Positions 12,154 through 27,238 of a stretch of 64,000 bases of DNA are shown one piece after another. The first letter of the stretch is position 1. Every line of letters begins with the position of its first letter. The stretch spans positions 84,980-148,979 of the forward strand of contig QANZ01034347.1 in NCBI GenBank assembly GCA_003254925.1, written 5' to 3'. The translations under genes and the position numbers were made by a program. The notes under the pieces were generated by a model. It was not told where the DNA came from, did not search any database, and was given only the letters and a program-made list of their open reading frames with translations. The DNA comes from Chamaecrista fasciculata (Eukaryota > Streptophyta > Magnoliopsida > Fabales > Fabaceae).

Positions 12154-14998
12154 ATGATGTCTGGAAAGTATACAACCATTGATAATCAACAAGTTTCTGG
12201 ATCCGTACCCGTGAGTACATCTACTGATTCCCCTTCATTTCCTTAATTCTCCATCTCTGTTTCGGTTTGGATCTCGCTCTGAATGAAATCATCGTCTAAC
12301 ATTGCAGGCAGTTCCAGATCAAGGCCATGTGACCGTCAAGTTTGCAGGTACTACTGCTTTCCCCTTGAATTTCATATCTATTATATACTCATTCGCTTTG
12401 GTTGTCGAGAAAGCGAACAGCTAATTTTGAATGATGGTGCATTCCTTTGCCTACATTTTCTGCAGTAGTGCCTTAGTCATCATATTGGACTCTTTTGGGT
12501 TATAATTGAACTAAACCATCGAGTTAGTTAAGTTCGCAAGACTAGTAACTTTATATGTTAACCATTGCTCGATTTAGTTGTTGCTAGTTGCTACCCTGGA
12601 TAATTTATTTGATTTCGATCTTTATCTTTGGAAGGTTGATTTGACTAGGTTTGACTAAATTTTTATTTTTTAGATTCAAATCTTCAGACGTTTCCTCCAT
12701 CTGAAGGACAAGGGAAGATAACCGGTGGTTCCAGACCTCCTCGTGATGCTGATGGTAAGTGCTAGTCCAAATTGATTTGATTCATTTCTTAGTCCAGTTA
12801 ACGGAGCTCGTATTCCAGTTTGTATTCTCAATGCCCATTAGAATTTTAACTTTTATTGGATATTGTCCAAAAGAAGTTATAAGCTTCTGAGTAGTTGGTT
12901 TTCGTTTTTACATCCTCTCCCTCCCTCCATCAGGATATGTTGATTTTCTTCTTGACAAATATTTTACTTAGAACCTCATGTTGAGATTTGAGCTTGAGCG
13001 GTTGGGAGTGTTTGCTGACTGCTTTGCTACAGGCAATTTTGAGATGTAATACTCTTACGGGTAATAGTTACTTAGGACTGATTGTGTTTGAATGATCATA
13101 AAATCTACTTCATAGAGATAGAACACTTCATTGGAACTTAGGTTTACAGATATTGATGATACTTGATGAGATATAAACTCTTGTCTCGTTAACATTCCTT
13201 TGAATCCATACTATAATGACCATATTTACCCAAGCTGTACAAATTAATAACCACATTAAGAATATGCCTGTTAGTAACTGTTTATGCTGACTTAAAAAGG
13301 TGTGCCTTGAGCACCCCTATAGTGCTGATATAGAGATCTAGAATATTCCATAAAATGCTATTATTTTCTTCATGTTTCGTTCATTTGTATCTATTTTCAC
13401 GTATTCCTTTGACTTAAGTGGGTGATGGATGCTTACACCTTTCTACATTGCCTCGCATACTCTATGGTTGAAGACAAAGTTTTGATGTTTTTAGAAGTTT
13501 GTTTGGTTTCCTCTCTTGCATTTTTAGATCTAATTTCTTCATTCACTTTGTACAGATACATTTTCAAAACCTGTATCGGGTTCTGAGGAACCACAGCAGA
13601 GTGGTTGGCTTCGAACTTTTACAATTGGTGCTTATAAACCATATTTTGATGTCGACACTGCGGATGTTCTAGAGAGGATTAAAGACTCACTCTTTCCGTT
13701 TAGAGGAACTTTTAATGAAAAAACTTCAATCAGCCCTGATTTGTAAGTTGGTTTTTCCTACATCATCCAATTGACTGATAAAAATAGTACCAGTGCTGTA
13801 TTATTTTATGGACCTGGGCATTCTATTTTTTTTTTTTATATTTTTTGTAAGGGATTTACAACTTAGTTTCTGTCTAACCGCTAATGTCATGCAGTCAAAA
13901 ATCAGATATAAGACATGAATGGAAAGTTATCATACATGCATGGTTCTTTTTTTTTTTTAAAAGAAAAAAAATGAATTCCGAGGGTGGAGACAGGAGAGTA
14001 CTTATGTATTTTCTTTGTGTAACATACTAACATTGAACATCATGAGAACTTGCTTTCAAAGTATATCTTTGAAACAAGTGAATTTAATAGTTAGTTGAAT
14101 CTTACATTTTACCACTCGTTACCTTTTCCCCGTACTTTAGTTGTTAATTCCATGGCCATCAGTGAGCTATATTTATTTCCTTGGAGGATAAAAGTTGTTC
14201 TTATTTTTCATATGAAAGAGTGAGTTTTGTGTTAATTCTGTTGAGTGACAGCTTGTAATTTTTATTTTTACTATAAATATACGCAGGTATGGACCATTCT
14301 GGATATGCACTACATTAATATTTGTAGCAGCTTCAATCGGCACATTTGTCACTTATATAGCAAACAAGCTGAAGAAGCAGGAATGGAATTATGACATAAA
14401 TCTAGTGACTTGGTCTGCGGGTTTGTTTTATGGCTATGTCACCGTAGTTCCTCTTTGTTTATATGTAATCCTCAAATACTTCTCTGCACCAGCGGGCCTT
14501 GTCCAACTCTTCTGTCTCTATGGATATTCCCTTTTTGTCTTTATACCTGCCCTGGTAAGTTACTGCTGTTCAAATAGTCTCCCTTACAATAGTCTATCGT
14601 CACCAATTTGGATCCTCTATAGTACTTTAGGGGTGTAGTGCTGAGAGAGATAGGAATAGGTTGGAGGGAGAAAGTGTCAGTGGAGCCCATTTTCTCTCTC
14701 TTCACTTCACCTACAGTGCACTATAGAGGATCCAAATTGGTATCGTCATGGGATATTCGTCCTTTTACCCTTTATTTTTTTTATCGTGCAGTGTATGTCA
14801 ATTGTGCCATTGGAGATATTCAGATGGGTGATTGCAGGTGTGGCTGGCTTTATGTCAGCAACATTTGTGGCACTTAACCTTCGTGCTCATATCAAATCAG
14901 CAGGTGAAAGGTGGTTCTTGATCGTAGCTGGCATCTTTCTGTTGCAACTTGCTCTCGCCGTTGTCCTGAAGATTTACCTGTTCACTGTATCTGTTTGA
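12154..14998 (+). CDS. Yip1-domain family membrane protein (YIPF1/YIPF2-like)
   Basis: Polytopic Golgi/trans-Golgi membrane protein of the Yip1 family, which works with Rab GTPases in vesicle trafficking. Six exons give 279 residues: 12154-12210, 12308-12347, 12674-12754, 13556-13742, 14287-14554, 14792-14998. The hydrophilic N-terminus (about 120 residues) ends with the conserved stretch around TIGAYKPYFDVDTADVLERI. It is followed by DLYGPFWICTT and about five hydrophobic segments to the end. This matches the plant proteins I remember as At3g05280 and At5g27490. Intron 5 contains a hAT-type MITE. Translation starts at the first of two adjacent ATG codons. Confidence 0.93.
14603..14740. mobile_element. 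hAT-type MITE in intron 5 of the Yip1 gene
   Basis: A 138-bp element with perfect ~21-bp terminal inverted repeats beginning CCAATTTGGATCC. It is flanked by perfect 8-bp target duplications TATCGTCA (14595-14602 and 14741-14748). The 8-bp duplication points to the hAT superfamily. Confidence 0.9.
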
Positions 14999-15497
14999 GA
15001 CGAAGTATTATCATGAAGAAGTGGTAACAAAGTAAAGATAACAAAAGAAGGAGTTTTTTGTTTTGGGGGTTTAGATTATCGTTATTAGTTTGTAGCTGAA
15101 ATATATAATTCACAGATTAAACTTCTCAAGTCATGTGTAATTCACAGATTCATTTGTGGCAAAGTGTATATGTGTTTGGACGATTCTTGTTACCTCTTTT
15201 ACGAGGAGCGATGGATATAGCAATTGAGTAATAGATGGATAATTAATTGCGTAAGTACTGAAGTGTCAATTTAAACTTGTGAAAATTCCAAAATGATTAA
15301 AAACTTTCTTGATATCTATTGTATCTTTATGATTCGAATGATTCGAATAGTACCACAAATACAGTATTTGTATCTGAAACTATTTATGTGGTCTAATGCA
15401 ACTTTAACTTGGAAAATGTTCAATTTGTGCTGGAGCTATCATATTTTAAGTAAAATCATATAAAATTTTACGTTGAAAAAAAAGAAAGCTAGATTAT

Positions 15498-16175
15498 AAA
15501 AAGGATCCATATGGTTGGTCCATTTTCACAATGGTACTACCTGGTTCAAAAGTTTTTAAACTAGGTCTTTATGATTTGTGCCGCTAGCACTTTGGGGCTT
15601 TATCGTCAAAATTTAATGATAGAATGAGGTAAAATTCTCATTTTAGTTCTAATATTTGTTTTATGTTTCAGTTTGGTCTCTATTATTTTTTTTTTCAGTT
15701 TTAGTCTTTAATGTTTTCTAGAAGTTCCACTTTTACTCCATCAACACTATTATGTTTGAACTTTGGTTCCACTTTTCTTAAAACGTGATTTCAATTAGTT
15801 TAAAAAAAAAAACCGAAAAACCCAACCTTCAAACTTCAATCCAAGCATTTTCGAAATCTCCAATAAATCGTCATCCTTTTTCAAATTCTAGAGAGCTAAT
15901 GATCCTCAAGTATCGAAAATCCCAACCTTGAACCCTAACCCCAATGCTTTCTAAAATATTAGGGACTGAAATAGAGCAAAAGAAGGATCAAGGACAAACA
16001 CAGAATATAAGACAAACATTAGGGACCAAAATGAGATTTTCGCTCTATTCTACCGTTAATTTTTTTAGGTTAGAACTCCAAAATGTTAACGACACAAATA
16101 AAGGTCCCGGTTTGAAAACTTTTGAAGCACAGTATACCATTGTAAAATAAGCTAAATCACAAAAACCTTTCTGTA
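15498..16175. mobile_element. Element with long diverged inverted repeats, about 0.68 kb
   Basis: The left arm contains ACAATGGTACTACCTGGTTC, then AAAAGTTTTTAAACTAGG. The right arm, reverse-complemented, contains ACAATGGTATACTGTGCTTC, then AAAAGTTTTCAAACCGGG. The arms stay alignable for 100 bp or more. No coding sequence or clear target duplication was seen. Confidence 0.6.
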
Positions 16176-17859
16176 ATTTGCCAGAGAAAAAAAAACCATG
16201 TTCATGGCAAATTTGAATGATAGGTTCTCTCTAATTTTTTCATTGGTAGCCTCTGTTTATAACATCAATGCAAATTACATAGTCATAGTTGAGGCGATAC
16301 TTTCTCGAGGCACAAATGTGACCAATTAGATTTCACAGAGACACAGACCACAGACAATTGTTGTCACCATAAAACTTTGGTAACTATAAACAACCGACCA
16401 AAACATTACTTTACATCAATAAATTAATGGAATGAAGCTCACGGTCACAGGTCACAAGTCACAAGATCAATATTTTAAACAACAAAGATCTGACACAATT
16501 AAAGCAAGCTAGGATCTGAGATAGAGGTCACACAAATCCCAACACTTTGGACATCACATAATGGAAAAACTGCCATAAGCTAGTCCAAAAGAAGAAACAA
16601 ACCCCACAATTTAAAATTCAATAATACGTAACTTGAAGCCTAAGCCCAACAAAGCATACGCTAAAATATGTCTTCTTAATCAAATATGCTGTTCTCCAAA
16701 AGTGTAATAGCCTAGTTTTGTGAGACATTGATTCGTATTATACGAAGACTTTTTAAATATAAGTAAATGAAGTACTTCTAGTCTTAGAAAAATGCAGTGA
16801 GAGAGTGTGATTAGGTTAAACTATACCAAAACTTCAAGGGTAACAATGACTTAAACGACTTAAATCAAGATATTTTTCAACAAAACTTGTATTTAAAGTA
16901 TTTCTGTAATGGAAGATAAAAGACTTTTTGGTCCAACTTCATTACACCAAACTGAAAAAGTTAGTGTTCACGTTATAAAAATAAACAAAGAACTAGCAGA
17001 CCTGAAAAAACTGCACTAACAGAATCTGGAGACGTTAACATTTTAGGCATGTACTGTGAGGCACAAAAAAGTAAAAACAACTTAAGGAAGAGTCAAATCT
17101 TTATCCTGAAATTGGGGTGCTATCATGGACAAGATTAGGTTGAGCTTAGACTAATTAAGTCGTTTATTTGACTAATATTGTACCACTGTCTAGTAAAAAA
17201 TAGAAGACTGTTTGGTATCTAATAATGACACGTTTCATTATCTATACACAAACTCGAAGTTTTGAAACGCCCTTTAGTATCTGGTTTAATTACCCCAAAA
17301 TTATCTATGTCTGCTGGTGCACTAAAAAAAAATCTTGAATTTAATCTTCCATTAATGAAAAACTGATGAATTATATGATCAAATAATCAGGAGATGGAGT
17401 TTGGAATTTGGAATCTCATCCCTTGAAGTTAGGGCTTCATAGTTCACACTGCAAGTTTTGCTTTCTTGTTTTGTATAGTATTATAGTATGTCAAGCATGG
17501 GCTTTGCTTTGATCAAAACTAAGAATATGAGTTTACTAATTAACTAAGACTTATGAGCTTGACTATCCGTTATGATGAATAAAAAGTACTATAGGTTTAC
17601 ACATGGTACTTTGAGAAAGGAAAAACTATAGTACAATACCAACTTCAAACCCCACATATTAAATATGCCTCAATCTAATATCTAACTAATATTTTCAACT
17701 TTAAATACTTTCCTTATAGAGACATCCTCACTCCTTTGAAGTCTAACCCACTCTTCTTCTCTTCTTCCCTTTCTCCATTGGAGAAATATCTTAGATTATT
17801 TTTGTTTTCCAACAACTCAAATGGTTGTTTAAGGTTGTGGGGAGAAGAAGAAGAAGGCC
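16176..17859. other. Intergenic and CLE upstream region
   Basis: No gene is recognised. It is AT-rich with scattered A runs. The last several hundred bases are presumably the promoter and leader of the CLE-type gene. Confidence 0.55.
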
Positions 17860-18090
17860 ATGTCGATTTCAAGAACTCAAGTGGGGTGTTTTCTATTGAT
17901 AATATTATTAAGTCTTTCAGGACTAAACCACAAATCCATGGGTGCTCGATTTGTAGAAGATGAAGTGGAACATGTGCACAAATTTCAAGTGTGGAGGAAA
18001 AGCTTTAAAAGTGAAGAAGGAGATGGAGGCTCTGTTGCCTCTGTTGATAGAGAAGTACCATCATCTCCTGATCCCTTACACAACAGGTAG
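17860..18090 (+). CDS. CLE: CLE-family secreted signalling peptide precursor
   Basis: Single-exon 76-residue precursor. Residues 8-22 form a hydrophobic signal-peptide core (VGCFLLIILLSLSGL), followed by a variable charged region (about 29-63). The C-terminus carries a CLE dodecapeptide at residues 64-75, REVPSSPDPLHN, plus one terminal Arg. CLE peptides are cut out, often hydroxylated or arabinosylated on Pro, and sensed by CLAVATA1-type receptor kinases. The motif keeps Arg1, Val3, Pro4, Ser5, Pro7, Asp8, Pro9, Leu10, His11 and Asn12. It has Ser in place of the usual Gly6, a variant I recall in few CLEs (CLE43-like SSP, CLE27-like SCP). The short length, signal peptide and terminal motif all agree. 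The subfamily is uncertain. Confidence 0.88.
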   Translation: MSISRTQVGCFLLIILLSLSGLNHKSMGARFVEDEVEHVHKFQVWRKSFKSEEGDGGSVASVDREVPSSPDPLHNR

Positions 18091-19800
18091 CTCAATCAAT
18101 TCTTCAGCAAAAATTATATGCGTCTGTATATACATATATATATATATATATATAAAAAAACATAAACATAAGTTGTCATTATTATGTCTTCAGGTTTAGG
18201 CAGAAGAAGAGCCCTTTTGTTTTTAAACTTCCAAGCTGTGAAACATACATATATATAGTCTATTTTCCATCATTACTTCTTCCGTATATATATCATGCGT
18301 ACACCTGAGGCACAGTCTGTGTATTAGTGTTCAGATCACTAAAGTTAAGAGAGAGATGACTGCTTAAGCATGTATAATAACGGTTTATGAAAGTTCAGTC
18401 TAGTCTAGTAACAAAAAAGTAACACTGTAAATTATGAAATTTGAGGTAATCTTTAAATGCTGTGAAAATGTAAAAAGTACAATGTGCATGTTTGATGCAA
18501 CTATACGGAATGAACCTTCTCTGCAAAATCAGATCCTATTTAAAAGCTCTATGGTTTTCGATCATGAGTGGCACCCTCTTTTATTAATCCTCCTCTGAAT
18601 CTTTCTGCTAAGTTCTATTAATCATCTGCTCTCTCATCTGTCTCGTAGGAAAAAATATTAATCAAAAAAAGTTGAGACCTTTGTAAGTTTGAAATTCTCT
18701 AAATGATACGGCACCATTTTTAGAGTATTCATGCTTCATAAGGTGGAAATGAGTGCAATTTTTTTTTGCAATTGTTGACGGAAAATCCATAGAATATATA
18801 TTCAGAAAACAGAAAGAGAGAATCACAACGATAAAAATGGGGTATCTTTTTTCATTTTTCTAAATTTGAAAAAAGAAATGAATGCTTCAGACTAGATTGA
18901 GAAACGTGAATGGGTCCTAAGTGTAAAACCTATTTTATTTTGTTGAGTGCCAATGTAATTATCGGCCACAAGTCTGTGAACTGTGATGTAATAATATCTC
19001 AAGAACGATTAATCACTCGACCCTCGTTACATCATAAAGTGTTCAGACATTATTTGAAAGGATTGATCACTAAATAATTTTGTTGAATATTCTACTCCCT
19101 ATTTTCCAGGCCGTATTCCTCTTTTCAATCAGTTTCATAATAGACGTCAATATGGGCGAAGCTCGTTTAGATTGATGACGTTTGAATGCCCTGCAGGAGA
19201 CAAATCACTATCTTTAGAATTGTCCATCAGAAGAAGCTCATAATCAATTAGCATTTTCGTGAAACTTCTAAATCAAATTATGCTTCACGTGGCAATTCTT
19301 GTTCATACAATTCAAATAAATTCGTTTGGCTATTTATTATATACGTCGGAGATGCTGCAGCCTGTATGTCTTTTTTTTTTTCAATTTTTTGAAGGAGGGG
19401 GTTGCAATAGAATTTTAAGCAACACTAGCATATCTGATCAGGTTGAAATTTATCTTTAAAGTGGTAAAGAGGAACAGATCAATCACATTACAGATCTACA
19501 CAGCAAAGGAAATACAATGTTAAGTTTTTAAATTAATATTACAGAATATGGCAATTATAGTTTAACGACAATTAACGGAAAAACCTCTATAACAGTCACT
19601 AAAGATTTTAGGTTTTCAAAACAATCCAAGTATGTCCTTCAGATCTTTGGAGTTTCTAAGGAAAAGGGAGAACACATAAAAGAAAAAGGCAGATGGAAGC
19701 TGGTTATGGTCTATAGAATAACATAGGTATCAGTATCGCCTAACTTTCGTTTGGAAATAACTCTTCTACTAAAAAATATTCAGATTTAAAAATAATTCAA
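18091..19800. other. Intergenic between CLE gene and SerRS 3' end
   Basis: No gene is recognised. It includes the CLE 3' flank, a TA microsatellite at 18133-18154, and the SerRS 3'UTR next to 19800. Confidence 0.55.
18133..18154. repeat. (TA)n microsatellite
   Basis: Short uninterrupted run of TA just downstream of the CLE stop codon. Confidence 0.9.
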
Positions 19801-22619
<2,819 letters not shown>

Positions 22620-22731
22620 GGCTGCGACGGACGACGGCGTTTCACTCTACAGAGTCGGCGGCGTCTATAGTGAAGACTGAAGACTCAGGTCTGAGAGTGA
22701 CGACGATAACACAAAGAGGGTTTTTTCCTTT

Positions 22732-22793
22732 TAGCGATTTACAGGTTGAGGCCTTGAGGGTTTTTCGATTGGGAATATTCCTGTAAATCGCTA
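22732..22793. repeat. 14-bp perfect inverted repeat upstream of SerRS
   Basis: TAGCGATTTACAGG at 22732-22745 is exactly inverted at 22780-22793 around a 34-bp loop. It sits at the edge of the duplicated segment that follows. Confidence 0.85.
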
Positions 22794-22796
22794 CCC

Positions 22797-23575
22797 AACG
22801 TGAGGCAACAAGGCCGATATTGCCTCACGTTTTATTTTTTTGATTTTTTAAATTTCAGGCAAATATTTTGTATTATTTCATTAAAGTCCATAAATAAGTT
22901 AGGCTAAAGTGCACTTTTGGTCCCATAACTTTTTTTGTTGCACTTTTGGTCCCATATCTTTTGCTCAAGTTGCAGATTTAGTCTCGTGTTACACTTTTGG
23001 TCCCATATCTTTCGGTCATGTTGCAGAATTGGTCTCATATATTTTGGTCAGATTGCATAATCGGTCTCATATCTTTGGGTCAGATGCAAAATTTGTCCCA
23101 TATATTTGGATCAGGTGAGATTGACAATGAAACTTTTTGCAAAGATATGAGACCAAAAGTGCAACAAAAAAAGTTATGAGACCAAATTGAGATCTTAGCA
23201 AAAGTTATGGGACCAAAAGTACATTTTAGCCAATAAGTTAAAGCATGTCATTTAAAAAAAAAATCACCTGCCCACCTTATTTCCCAAAAAAGTTTCATGC
23301 CGAAGTTAAATTTTAATCCAGAAATTAGAGTGTGACAAGAATCAAACTCTTATCCACTTGGTTGTAATTAAAATCCAAAAAAATATACGAAGTGGTGTAT
23401 GAGTTTATGAGAATTTTACCGGCAAACAACGTGTACTGTGAGGGTTATCTAGTTAAATTTCAATTCGTTGTAAATTAAACTCATGATTCGGTCCCTATAA
23501 TACGATAGAATTTTCAATTTAGTCCCTCAAAAATAAAATTATAAGTGTCGTAGGGTGTAGCCACCACGACATCGA
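22797..23575. repeat. Duplicated intergenic segment, copy A
   Basis: Shares ordered homologous blocks with 24122-24812. They are the AACGTGAGGCA/TGCCTCACGTT palindrome, the block around AAATATTTTGTATTATT, the block around CCCACCTTATT and AAGTTAAATTTTAATCCAG, and the block from about 23456 ending TGTCGTAGGGTGTAGCC. Copy A carries the 22902-23231 element and lacks the GC-rich element of copy B. Confidence 0.85.
22902..23231. mobile_element. MULE-like MITE with 9-bp target duplication
   Basis: A 330-bp hairpin-like element. The left end reads GGCTAAAGTGCACTTTTGG. The right end, reverse-complemented, reads GGCTAAAATGTACTTTTGG. Perfect flanking repeats AATAAGTTA occur at 22893-22901 and 23232-23240. 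The interior is made of TTTGGTCCCATA-like repeats. The 9-bp duplication fits Mutator-like elements. Confidence 0.88.
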
Positions 23576-24121
23576 CATTCGAGGGCGGTACTATAATACG
23601 AGCTTGGGTAGTGTGAGAAGCCTAAGTCCTGCATCGAGTAGAAAGGGATGCTCGGTTTAACTTTTAATATTTTAGTTTTGACTGTTAACGTTGGGTATGT
23701 AATTTTCTTTTTCACCTCCTGTAAACGTCCTATTTTATTTTATTTTTTTGGCCTGAGTAAACGTCCTATTTTATAAAACACATTTTGTATTATTATTTCA
23801 ATCAGTGATATTCATTTTTAAATTTCAAATTTGTCATGAATTTTAATTATCAATCTTATCTCATTAATAACTCGTAAACTCATCACTTTATCTTATCTTG
23901 ATATAATATTCCGAAATGGATCTCGAATCATTAAAATAGACCATTAAAAATTCATGTTTCTCACTTTGGCTAAATATACATCTCATCCTTTCATTTTTGA
24001 CATATCAAGTGAGTTTTGGAATTGTAATTAAGATCTAAATTAGTAAAGAGTCAATTAACAAAAAAAAAAATGTTTCAAACGGGAGGCAGCAACTACGTTT
24101 CTGCCTCACGTTGAGAAACTA

Positions 24122-24811
<690 letters not shown>

Positions 24812-24812
<1 letters not shown>

Positions 24813-25100
24813 TTTGTTGCACTTTTGATCGCATATTTTTGAATCAATTCCCAATTTGGTCTTATATCTTTTGGCTTAAGTTGCTGAATTGGTCCTATAT
24901 ATTTGCAAAAGGATCAACAGTTAGTTAATCTTTTTACAAAGATATGAGACCACTTCTACATCTGACCTAAAGATATATGACTAATTCTGTAATTGATCCA
25001 AAGATATGAGACTAAATCTATAAGAAAAAAAAAATGAGATTAAATTGGGAATTGATTCAAAAATATGCTATCAAAAAGTGCAAAAATATGAGACTCTTGG
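24812..25100. mobile_element. Diverged hairpin element related to 22902-23231
   Basis: The left arm contains ATTTTTGAATCAATTCCCAA. The right arm, reverse-complemented, contains the same string. The interior has the TTTGGTC(T/C)TATAT-type repeats seen at 22902-23231 and 63392-63825. Ends are approximate. Confidence 0.6.
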
Positions 25101-25349
25101 CCACTAGAGTATTTAGTTATTTACAGCTCCTGTGATATATTAGTCCACCCAACAAAATTGGGTTTGACGATTACAAATTACAATCAATGTCATCAATATA
25201 CATGACAACCAAGTTTATTTCACGATGATATCAAATTCTCAAGTTGACAAATTTACAGCGAAAATCAATCAATTATAAAAAATAAAAAAAATAAGGGATG
25301 ACTTTGAGTTTTATCCCAGAAAAAGTGAGAAAGGAGACAACAAGATGAA

Positions 25350-26046
25350 CTAATGGAATAGAAGAAGAAGAAGAAGAGAAGCCAATATGAGAGGCAAAAT
25401 CAGCAAGTTGTGTCCATTGCAAGCATGATGAGCAAGCAAAGAAGTGGCAGAAGAAAAATCCCCAGAGGAAGTGTTAGTGGTGAGAATAAGCACAATCCAG
25501 TCATTTTCAGCCCCAGCCCCTGCTCCTATATACTTGGAATCATTCACATACTTTGCATAGTGATCAGACTCTGTGTAATTCGAAAGCACAACGTTTCTGT
25601 CCAATTTGGGCACACAAACAGGCATAACAACCCCATCTTTTGTGCTGTTCATATTGATTTTACATTTCTTCACAAGCTTCTCAAAGTTTGGGATTTTGTT
25701 ACTACTCTCATCACCCTCAGGGAAATAGTCACTAGCATTTTCACATGGCTGGTCCTCTAGTTCTTCAGCCACTTCATCAGCTAAGCATGATGCCTTATCT
25801 GATTCCTCTAACTTTGGAAGGCTCAGATTTTGTCTGTACTTGTTGATGTCATCAAGTAGATTCCCCTCTTCGTCTGTAACAATTAGTTAAAAGAATCAAA
25901 ACAATGCTATATGTTGTAGTTATGTTTTTACAAGCAGATATCATATTATTAATTATGTTACCATCACATAGCACTGGACTAGAATGCAGGAGGAAGGAAG
26001 CAATCATAGATACGAGAAGGAAGAGGCTGAGTTTGAAGGAGGCCAT
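25350..26046 (-). CDS. GPI-anchored cell-surface glycoprotein (At5g19250/At3g06035-like)
   Basis: Two exons (26046-25962 and 25873-25350) give 202 residues. The N-terminal signal peptide is MASFKLSLFLLVSMIASFLL, ending near VLCD. The mature part has four cysteines in the contexts SCLAD, QPCENA, KKCKI and PVCVP, and several N-glycosylation sequons (for example NYT, NDS, NTS). The C-terminus is a hydrophobic GPI-attachment tail (LLILPLILASLLLLLLFH) after a small-residue SSATS stretch. The layout and conserved words (YR, DDEEG, NDSKY) match the plant family annotated only as uncharacterised GPI-anchored proteins; the biochemical role is not known to me. A TATA-like box lies just upstream. Confidence 0.9.
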
Positions 26047-26080
26047 GCTTGATTATTGGAGAGACAAAGCAAAGACACCA

Positions 26081-26088
26081 TATATATA
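26081..26088 (-). promoter_or_regulatory. TATA box of the GPI-anchored protein gene
   Basis: On the gene strand CCTATATATATGG lies about 35-42 bp upstream of the ATG, so the predicted leader is very short. Confidence 0.5.
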
Positions 26089-27096
26089 GGCTCAACTCAT
26101 TCATCTTGGATTCATGAATATATATAGATCAAGAAATTAAATAACAGGAAAAACAAGTCACAGAAAGTGGTCTTCAATATATTAATTAGTTAATATATTT
26201 ATTTTTTCTCCTAGCTCGTCCTTCTTGGTTGCTGAAACAAGTGGAGATACTCCTCACTTTATTGGCTACCTTGCTTGGCTGCAGAGAGGGGACTTCCTCA
26301 TCATTATTCTCTTTTGCTTTCAGAATAAGTAGTACTATAACGGACAGCTAATAATTACCCAATTCTCTTTTGGTTTCAATTGACATAATTTTGCATTCGT
26401 CAGTGTATTATTCTCCTTCAGATATTTTCGTCTAGTAAATCATACACTTCGATCTACTAAGATCAAGCTAGGTAATGTATGGAGAAAAAAAAAGGTCTAT
26501 AATTTTTTTTAACAGATATTCTCAATTGGAGACTATGCACTAAATACTTCTTCAACGGGATTTTAAACATGTTATAAGAGACTAACCCCTTTTACTAATC
26601 TCAACTTCTATTGATTAAAAGAAAAAGAACTAGGTTCATTAATCTTTCTAAATGATAGTGTAATTACAATTTAGTAAAAGCGTTAATTAGCATTTGACAA
26701 GCAGATAAATTTCCTGGGAGTTGTAATTGTTATTATTAGTAGGGATCATGACTAATGACCCATCTGTGATGGTGTTGATGTCAATTTCACATATTGCATG
26801 CACTAAGACGCTTCTAGTAAACATGTTTAACGCTAGGATTAGAAGAAAAGAAAAGAAAAGAAGCAGAAACAGACATAATATGAAAACAAAGTGGATCCGG
26901 AATTCAGGCAGATGAAGGAAGGTTTGGCTGAATCAAGACTTGTCAAGTGATTATCCTTCCAAATGGCTGCCATGCAAACTACATACACAACATCTTGTAG
27001 TTAAGTGATTAATTCACTTTGTTATGTGCATGAATCCAACCTTTTTATGTGCAAATTGTTTCAGTTTAGTGTAGAGGCTGTGTTCCCTTAAGGCTG
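26089..27096. other. Divergent intergenic region between GPI-protein and dehydrogenase genes
   Basis: No gene is recognised. It is AT-rich; the right end is the distal promoter of the dehydrogenase and includes an RY-type CATGCA near 26971. Confidence 0.5.
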
Positions 27097-27165
27097 ACGT
27101 GTCAGCTGGCATGCAATGAACACGACACGTAATCCACCTCCTTCTGCCACGCATCACCACGTGGC
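27097..27165 (+). promoter_or_regulatory. ABRE and RY cluster upstream of the dehydrogenase
   Basis: ACGTGTC at 27097-27103 and CCACGTGGC (G-box core CACGTG 27158-27163) are ABRE-type bZIP sites. CATGCA at 27110-27115 is an RY core. A further ACACGTA lies near 27125. This ABRE plus RY combination is the known module for ABI5/ABI3-driven seed-maturation expression, which fits the downstream gene family. Confidence 0.7.
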
Positions 27166-27238
27166 TTTTGTCTAATTCCTTACTGTTCTTATGTAAGCCA
27201 GTTTGTGTGCTATCACCATCACACTGGCCTGCATATTC

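Noticed and set aside
17736..17963. Overlapping frame before the CLE gene
   Set aside because: Different frame, no signal peptide or family match; probably leader sequence of the CLE transcript.
22909..23179. Frames on the plus strand with repeated phrases such as FGPISF
   Set aside because: They are translations of the mirror repeats of the MULE-like MITE; the same occurs at 63390-63662.
27203..27238. Upstream extension of the SDR frame
   Set aside because: It begins at TTG rather than ATG and adds nothing conserved; the ATG at 27239 was used.
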